A stretch of 64,000 nt of DNA, from assembly GCA_025200525.1 (NCBI GenBank), contig CM045770.1, forward strand, positions 136,366,200 to 136,430,199, read 5' to 3'. The notes under the pieces are model-generated. The model saw only the letters and a program-made list of their open reading frames with translations. It was not told the DNA's origin and did not search any database. The position numbers and the translations under genes are program-made. This document shows, piece by piece, positions 56,203 through 64,000 of the stretch. Each line of letters starts with the position of its first letter. The stretch's first letter is position 1. Source of the DNA: Camellia lanceoleosa (taxonomy: Eukaryota; Streptophyta; Magnoliopsida; Ericales; Theaceae).

Positions 56203-59200
56203 TATAATTGTGACAGGTTGTTTTGGGTGACCACTTAAGCGGTCATTCGGTCGGTCGAGCGTAGATGCATAGCTCCTAGTATCTTGTTTGTTTGCAGGCA
56301 AGATCGCTCAAGCGATGAAGTGGTCACTCGAGCGTAAAATTCAGGCTTCCAGTATTTTCACTATAACTCTGTAAAACTTCTAGAACCTTGCGTTTATTGT
56401 TCAAGCACTGAAAAGTTTGCTGGAGTGGTCAGGTCAGGACAGCTCATTTAAAAGTTGATCAAACACTTTTTTTTGTCACTTTTTCCAACTCTTCTCTCTC
56501 TCTAACACCCATTTCCAAACCTAACCCTAAAAACACTTGATTTTCCTCAAGTTTTGCTAAAGATTCACCTCAAATCCTTCAAGAAAAATGAAGAGCAAGT
56601 TTGATTCAAGATTCTCACCGATTAGATCGTGTTTTGGTCAAATTCTTGTTGGGTTTTCATCTTTTAGCTACCATTTCGAGGTAGGGGTACTTTTAATTTG
56701 TTATATTATTTATTTGAAATATATAAGTGGTAATTTCTTAGCTATAATAATGTATGAGATGCTTTTGTTAAATAAAGTGAATTGTTTAATTAATGGGAGT
56801 TTGTATCTAATGATTTTAAGAAAAATTATAAAAATTTCTTCTTGATTCTTTATGTGGAGGATGAATGTTGACTTTTGTAGACACCCCATTTTTGATCGTC
56901 CTTAAGACTTGGGGGCCTTAGTTTGATTGTTCGAGGATGAAGGCAGGACGAAGGCTATGTTATGCAAAGATTCGATTTCTTCGGCAAGAAGAGCTTCAAA
57001 TCCCAACCTCACACCCCTCTTTTGGACCAAAACTATTTTGACAAAAATGATTTTAGACCTTAAAACTCTCTTTTTCAAAATATTTTTGAAAAAAGTTTCG
57101 ACGATGTTCCGAGACTCGCATTTTGTTAAATGTTGCGCTTTTCGTTAAGCCGAGCAAGGACAAAGTGAGAAAAAAATGAAAGAGAGGTGAACTCTTTGAA
57201 AAATCTTTCAAAACACCTTATTTATAGGTTTGGAGCTGAAAAAAAGAGGAGAGGAGGGAATAAAACTAATTGAGGAGAAGTTAGGCATGAATCTGGTTAG
57301 AATCGAAATTGAGCAGTTTTCACTAAAATAAGCATATCTTCTTTCACACTTGGAATTTTGATGTGAGGCTGCCACCATTGGAAAGAAGACTTTTGGGGCT
57401 TCAATTTAGGCTCAAGAATGACCTGCAAAGGAGTCCAGATAAAGAAGATATGCCCATTTGAAATTGGGCTCAAAAAGTAAATTTTTCTGGCCGGCTAGAG
57501 GTGGAGGTTGCTAGCCATGGATGGGCTTTGCCGGCCATGTGTTGTCTAGGGGTGGATTTTTCCAGCCACAAATGAACCTTGCCGGCCATCAATGATACTT
57601 TGCCGGCCATTGATGTCAAAAGTCAAATTTTCTGCAAATATTTGTCCTCTAGCTGTTTTCACACTGCTCCAGCTGTCCTATATAGATATTTTCGACCTAA
57701 AGTCATATATTTCTATATATAGAGGCCATTCTTTATTGTTTTGAAGGTTGAAAAAATTTTGGGAGTCTCTCTCTCTACAATTCTCTCTCTCTAGATTTCT
57801 CTCTATCTCTTGAACTTTTGTGCATACAAGGGTAGATACACTTCAAGTTTGCCTATCAACCCTTAACCAAAGTTGTTCATCTTTGGGCTGAGATTGCTTG
57901 AAGCTCTCTTGGAACTCCTTTAAGGTGGTTTTGACTTGTATTTGTGCCTAAAGTGTGCTTGCCTTCAAGAGGTATAACCTTTACCCTTTAAGCTTGTTTT
58001 TGCCATATTTTTGTACTGTTTTGGGGGTGGTTTTGAATTGTAAAAACCTCTGTTTTTGTGGGTTAAAAATGTTAGTTTAAGGCCATTTCAAGTTAGGGGG
58101 TGGCTCACCCTTCTCGTTCCTTTGTTGTTAAAGCTTTTGTGCTCTTTTTCATCACTTTCAAATCAACTTTTTTGGGCCTTTTAACCACTGAAATTCAGAG
58201 GTTTTTTAGTGGCAAAAACCTCATTTTGAAATCCAAAATTGAAAGGGTTAGCCTCCCATCCTTATGTCTTATTTGCATGCCTAGTTAGCTTCACATGTTA
58301 GCATATTTTTCTAGCTTAACTTAGCTCAAGTCCAGCATGTCTTAGGCTCTGAAATAACATATTTTAGCTTTGTTTTGGGCTGGTTAGTTTGTTTGAGTCT
58401 TGTTTTACATAGTTGTAGTGTAACCCCCTGTTTTAGCTTATTGTTTTAGCTACTATTATCTTCATTCCAACATGTTTTCCAACTGATTTTGGACTGTAAA
58501 AACTCTGTATTTTTGGGTTGAAGCTTGGTCTTAAGGCCATTAAAGGTTAAGGGGTTAATAGCCCTTTTTTGTACCTTGTTATAGAGACCTTTGCCTTTGT
58601 GTTTTCCACCCTTGCATCATCTTTTTTAGAGCTTTTAAACATTGATTTTCAGAGCTATTTTAGTGGCTAAAATCATGTTTTGAAGTTCAAAAATGGAAGG
58701 GGTAGCCTCTCCTCCATGTTTTTTGTTTACTAGCTTAACATGTTCCATGTTTTAGCTTATTTTTCTAGCTTTTGTTAGGTTAATTCCAGCATGCTTTTAT
58801 TTAGGGCTATTTTGTCTCTATTTTTGGTCATTTGTTTCATTTGAGCCTTGCACGGCATGGTTGTAGTGTTAATTCCTTCACTAGCTTAGTGTTTTAAGGC
58901 TTTAACTAGCATTGGTGTGAGTTGGTTGCATATTTTTAGTGCTTTTATCACTCATTTTCAGCATATATAATCTCTGTAACCTCCCTCATTTCTTCACTTT
59001 TTCATTTGTTTTGAGGGTTGTTTTAACCTTAGGGTTGTTTAAAGCTTGAGGTTGAGGCTCATGCTTAATGGTTTAATCCTTCTTTGAGGGTTCATTACCA
59101 ATGGCATGAAGCTTCCCTCATACCTTAAACTACTCCTTGGTTAACACTTCTTTCACTTTAGAAGACACTCACCAATGGACAAATCAATTAAAAAATGGTT

Positions 59201-62200
59201 CTGGTAATTAAAATGAGTAAACAAAATTGGACAAGTAAAAGAGGCAAGATAAGTATCTTTGTGTTGCATTGCATGTGTTCAAATCAGACTTTAATTTGAA
59301 CACAAGGCAAATGAGACATTTCATACTCAATAGTGATGAAATGTGCCATTTTCCTAGGTCTCCATTGCCCTTAATCATGCATGATAGGGTAATGGTCTTG
59401 TTTGTCATATTTGTGCATTTATCGAAATTGTACAACTTGGATCTTTGGCCATCATGCAATGAAATTGCTTGATTGGTGGTTTTGGATCCAAGTGTGTCAC
59501 TCCTTTGAGGTTTTGAAGTGATGAGGAGGGGGACAGTACAAACAAACCCTCGGAAAAACCTTACTTTTGCTCTGTTTGTGCTCTGTTGCAGAATGGTGAC
59601 TCAGAGCATCAGTGGCCAACAGTGCCCCATCCATGGCCGGCAGTGCCTCATTTTTGGCTGACAAGGCACCTTTTTGGCTGGCAGAGGGCCGGTAGCAACC
59701 TTCCATGGCCGGCAGGCTAGTGATGCAATCCTCAGCAGAGATTTGGTGAGTTGGAGTAGAAAGATTCTGAAGTGTGCTCTACCCTGCAAACAGAGCCTCT
59801 CGAGAGCATAACAGAGGTCTTTTCAGGGAGAAAACCGAGCGCATGCATCTTCCACTTCCCGAGGTGGAGTAGTGGTAGTATAGTATAATGCCTTGCATGA
59901 TTAGTTAAAGTGTGCATTTGTTTTAATTAATTAGTTACTAGTTGATTAAAGTGTTGTAATAATTAGTAATTAGTTTGCTAGTTATTCATTTGATTTGTAA
60001 TAATTAGTCTAATTAGCTTAGTGTGGCTATTTAGCTTTTATTCATTCAGACTCTCCTTTGTGAGGGCGTAATGTTGTAATAAGTGTGCGTGCGTGTGTGT
60101 ATGTCTTCCAACCCCACGTCTTTCTCCTTTTTATTTAATCACTTTTGATGGTTAGATTAGGGACATTTTCTATTAGCATACCTTATGCTCGCTTGTTTGC
60201 ATCCATTCATTTATTTTACATGTACCGAAGCTCAGCGCATCATTCAAACTACATTGTCAATTCAATACTTCTTTGAATACGTGTTTCAAAGCATGCTATC
60301 AAAGTGTTGCAAATACCATGATTAAGTATCTGAGCCTATTTAGTTACATCATTGTATGTGTTGCATTAGGCATCTTGTATAGTTAAGATCATGCATCTTT
60401 CTAACTAGTTTCTGTTTTGGCTTGGAGTACTCGGTGAGTTTTTATGTTTTAGCATACTTACATGCGTGTGATTGCCATGATTAGCATGCTTGCCATGAGG
60501 CTATGTGCTTAAATGCTAGACTGCATGAATACCTGTGGATGAAGGCTTGTTGTTTGAATTGGAACGATTCAAGGAATGTATGTTTTAAGCCCACTTTGTT
60601 GAGTGGAAAATCATGTTTTAAGCCCACTACGTTTGGTGCCAAATCCGCATTTTTAAGCCCACTTGAGGTGGCAAATTCAAACCATTTTCGCAAACAAACA
60701 TGAGTTGAATTGTTCCAAGTCTTTCAAACTAGTCTATACTTGCTTGTGTGCGTCACGTAGTAAAAACTGGAATAAGAACACATAGTGTTTATAAAAAATC
60801 ATATCATGATTAGTAGAGGCCGATTTTTGATCGGGCGAGCGAGGTGCTCAATTCATGACCTTCCCCCTTCGTACCCAAGTTCCCCAGTCGAGGAAACTTT
60901 GGTGATGACGGACACATGACCTTTGGCACAAGTCAGGGTTTCCTAAATTTCCCCAAAAAAATAAAAATATTTAGGTGGCGACTCTGTAATCTGGCAAAGC
61001 AGTCCAATTTTGGCATTATTTGATTTAAAATCGATTTTCCAAAAGATTTTTCCGATTTGAACTTTTTGGTGTTTATCAGTTTCACATTGCACTTATGAGA
61101 CTAGATTCAGAACCGTGAGAGTCCGAACTGTGAGGCCTTTCATTTCAAACCTTTCCGAAAAGCGGGGCGCGGAAAAAGGTGAGCCCACAACTTTCTATAT
61201 ACAAATGGAAGGAAAACCCCAAATTTTATTAGAACCCTCGGTTTTTCTTCTTTTTTTTTCTTTTTTTTTTTTCCCATTGAATTGATAAAGGGTATTTTGT
61301 TCAATTGACTCTTGAAAGATGAAATTGCATATATTGAGAGTATGTTGCCATGGAGATGTGGACTTTTAATAACTTGTGGAAAGAAATCCTTAGGATAAGG
61401 AAATTGGAGAATTTATTATGTGATGAATATTATTATTAATGTTGTTGTGGATTGAACTAGCTTTAGGGAAAATTTATTTGAAAATTCATGTATTATGTGC
61501 ATCATAATATCTCTCGTGATTTAATCATCTTGTGAGAGTTTGGAAAATGTCAAATGGGGTAAATAGCTTATGAGTTTGGGTAGTTGAGTCGAGTTTCGGG
61601 AATTGAGTTGTGTGTTGTATCTGGTACCCGTGTAGATAGTCAAGATGCCCAACTGCCCTGTCTTGTGCATATCGCCGGACGAATGTGGGAAAGGTTTTTG
61701 GCCACGAGCTTGCCGTTTATAGAGTTGGCGAATATAGATTTTGGGTGTCCACAAGCTCGCTATTTCAGAAGTCAGCGAAAGTGGAGAGGGAAGGGTTTGG
61801 GTGCCCATTGCTCTGCCGTTTTTAAAGTCAACAAACGTGGGAATATTTTCTGTATATAAATCTATATATATATGTATGGTTTTGTAGCTTTTTCTTGGGA
61901 CGTCATAGCATATTTACCACCTCATGCTTGTAGACGAGATTTTGAAGTGAAGGCATGCATTGAACACTTTTGTGGCGTTAAAAGAGAAATGTAGATTTTA
62001 TCCTAATAAGTGCACGGCATGATCATATACATCTCAATTATTTATATTACTTGTTAAATGTATTTCCTACTGGGCACTAGCTCACCCAAAAACTAACCCA
62101 CCTTTCAGGAAACGATGTTGATGCACCACCTCAGTAACTGGATTGGAAAAAAGATTTTGAGACTGGAAAGGGGGGGGGCGGAGGGGGCGGAAGCTCTCTT

Positions 62201-62522
62201 TTGATGTTCTATGTTTAAGTCTCGGGCTATTTTTGTATGAAAATTTAGAATTTCATTTTGTTGTGTATTCAAGGGCACTCCTTGAGACGATGTTTGCCTT
62301 TTTAGCTCTTTCTTTACATTACCTCGTCTTTTAAACTATTTTATTTTGACGATATATGTAAACAAATAATTATATAAGTGCTGGAACAGTTTAATGGAAA
62401 AGAGGTAGTCTTGGAATTTGTTTTATAATTATTATGGATTTATTTTCTCTCTCTCACTATGCTATATTGCGTAAACCCAAGGGAACATGATGTTGATGGT
62501 ATTTTTATCCCAGAGTGTTACA
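56203..62522 (+). mobile_element. Family 2 gypsy 5' LTR, split by a family 1 LTR
   Basis: The LTR runs from TATAATTGTGACAGG (56,203) to GTGTTACA (62,522), right before a primer binding site. Removing the insert (56,876-61,189 plus one target duplication) leaves about 2.0 kb, the size of the family 2 LTR at 9,416-11,431. It contains a CTCGAGCG array (56,235-56,430) and the ACTGGGCACTAGCTCACCC block (62,063-62,083). The 5' flank is CTGAT. The matching 3' LTR lies beyond the window. Confidence 0.78.
56876..61189 (+). mobile_element. Complete family 1 solo LTR (4.3 kb)
   Basis: It starts TGTAGACACCCC, ends GAGCCCACA and is flanked by a perfect 5-bp duplication ACTTT (56,871-56,875 and 61,190-61,194). 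It is collinear with 27,221-31,935. It contains a TATATATAGAGG promoter-like site near 57,713-57,724 followed by CTCTCTCT leader repeats, GCCGGCCA patches at 57,480-57,610 and 59,620-59,720, and the conserved 3' blocks. It encodes nothing recognisable. A TGGCGACTCTG string at 60,974-60,984 resembles the tRNA-Arg primer site of Ogre/Tat elements but lies inside the bounded unit. Confidence 0.85.
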
Positions 62523-62525
62523 ATT

Positions 62526-62537
62526 TGGTATCAGAGC
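62526..62537 (+). other. Primer binding site (tRNA-iMet type)
   Basis: TGGTATCAGAGC lies three bases after the LTR end. It is complementary to the 3' end of plant initiator methionine tRNA, the usual primer of Ty1/copia and Ty3/gypsy elements. Confidence 0.92.
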
Positions 62538-62931
62538 TAACCGGGTTGAATACCTGGAGCTTGTGGGATGTGGCTTATGCCACAATGGGTTATCACGTTG
62601 GGATGGGACGTTAGTACTTTATATGTTTATGTGCTTATGTGATTATGTGGGTATGGAGTCAAGTTTCTAAGATATGATTTGTGTCCATCACACTAATTGA
62701 AGTCTCTATGGAATGACAATTGATCAATGCTTTTTCCACTTGGAAATCCTTGAGTGTCCTGGAACGAGTCGGTATCTTAGGAGAATGATCCATATGTGCT
62801 CTATGTGTTTATGTGCTTTTATGCTTAATGAATATATGGATAGGATTGTGACTATTTGAGTGTGACGCGTGGGTTGGCGTACGGGTATATGAATTATGAG
62901 TTAATTCCATTTTCTCTTACTCTTATATAGG

Positions 62932-64000
62932 ATGTCTGGACGTAGTAAGGCCGTGATAGACCTTGCCGGGGTGGTTAGGGTATTCCAGCCCAACAAGATC
63001 TTTCTCCCTAAGAACAAGGGGTATGACAAAACAATGTGGCCGCTCCTCTAGCCCAAGATACGATAGGGGCACTACCCCAAGAAATGGCTGGGTCTCTTCG
63101 AGAGTCCATGGGCATACTCTGAGCTGAGCAAGGGACAAGGACAATAGAGGAAGAAATTCGAGCCTCATTTTTGAAGCAAGAATTCTTTTGCTCCAACCCT
63201 GCCAAGTTTAGTGGCGGGCCAAATCCCATGAAAACTGATGAATGGTTAGAGTGAATCATTAGATCCTTTCAAATCTTGGACATCCATGATAAAAAGCTTT
63301 GAGTAACGTTGTTGGCTTATCAACTAAAATGGGCGGCTGGACAATGGTGGAAATATGTTAAGATTAGGGTCGAGCACACTTGGGAGGCATTCACCCATGT
63401 TTTCTAGGAGAAGTTTTTGCCTTCCACGGTTGCGGAGAGGTTGGGGAAACAGTTCGAGGAACTTAGACAGCTTGATATACCGATGGCAGAATTTGAGGCC
63501 ACTTTTACCAGTTTGGCATGCTCTACACTTAAGCTTATGGTTACCAAGGAGCGTCGATGCTTGGAGTTTGAGAAGAGATTGAGGCCCAAGATCTTGATAA
63601 AAGTGATGAGCAATATGTTCCGAGAGTATGATAGGTTGGTTGAGGCCACGACGCATGTAGAGATCTTATTAGAAGCTGAGAAATCTAGGCTGAAACATAA
63701 GAGATCGGGTTATGCGAAATCTTGGTATGACACGGGATCCTCTAAGAAGTCTAGGGGTTCCTCTTCTTTTTCCTTCCAGTCTTTACCTCAACAGACCAAG
63801 TCTTCGGGGTCAGTTTCTATGAAGAGTTCGGGAAATATGGGTCCTAGTCGTATTACTTGTTTTTGGTGTGGTCAGTAGGGCCACAAAGCATTGGAGTGTA
63901 AGCAGAATCTCAACCATCAGCAATCAGTTCGTTCTCAGGGCCAATCCTAATGAAGGGGCCAGTTGCCTGCATATTACCATTGTGGGCAGTCGGGGCATAT
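62932..64000 (+). pseudogene. Ty3/gypsy gag remnant with zinc knuckles (runs off window)
   Basis: The start MSGRSKAVIDLAG at 62,932 runs to a stop at about 63,050. After several shifts, the retrotransposon gag core appears as FSGGPNPMKTDEWLE (about 63,200-63,252) and as the frame 63,417-63,878 with FEELRQLDIPMAEFEATFTSL. A CCHC knuckle follows as CFWCGQ-stop-GHKALEC (63,859-63,900) with a TAG inside, then the start of a second knuckle CYHCGQSGH at the window edge. At least five stops or shifts make it non-functional. It follows the primer site by about 390 bp and belongs to the 56,203 element. Confidence 0.87.

Noticed and set aside
1..64000. tRNA or rRNA genes
   Set aside because: I saw no cloverleaf-forming sequence with both A and B boxes apart from SINE-like segments, and no ribosomal sequence.

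Overview
The window is plant nuclear DNA, most likely from a woody eudicot that I cannot name. It is AT-rich, dominated by decayed and nested transposable elements, and has spliced host genes with kilobase introns. Nothing in it is bacterial or organellar.

Layout. Bases 1-8,690 hold pieces of a long-LTR retrotransposon family (family 1), broken by a 4.9-kb TG..CA insertion and an RTE-type LINE fragment. Bases 8,969-14,570 are a compound Ty3/gypsy insertion with integrase remnants. Bases 15,755-16,939 carry two hAT-type MITEs. Bases 17,282-23,009 are a gypsy solo LTR (family 2) containing a non-autonomous hAT element, which itself contains a hAT MITE.

Bases 24,356-37,187 are the most interesting part: an endogenous geminivirus-like array. 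It has a coat-protein pseudogene, two copies of a movement-protein pseudogene of the begomovirus BC1 type, several Rep pseudogene copies with rolling-circle and helicase motifs and a recognisable intron, and two TAATATTAC stem-loop origins 3,898 bp apart. After subtracting a 280-bp internal duplication the monomer is about 3.6 kb. The gene content, the spliced Rep and this size fit the citlodavirus group of Geminiviridae best. A family 1 LTR (27,221-31,935) later inserted into one Rep copy. All viral reading frames are broken.

Two host genes lie to the right, both on the minus strand. One is a PIG-Y-like subunit of the GPI-anchor N-acetylglucosaminyltransferase (coding exons at 37,527-37,620 and 39,121-39,297, with a phase-matched candidate first exon at 45,543-45,625). 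The other is a mitochondrial glycoprotein (MAM33/p32) family gene with exons at 55,591-55,704, 54,363-54,694 and 47,754-47,925. Their long introns hold MITEs, a SINE, LINE reverse-transcriptase and RNase H remnants. From 56,203 to the window end is a family 2 gypsy element: a 5' LTR split by a second complete family 1 LTR (56,876-61,189, perfect 5-bp target duplication), then a primer binding site and a decayed gag.
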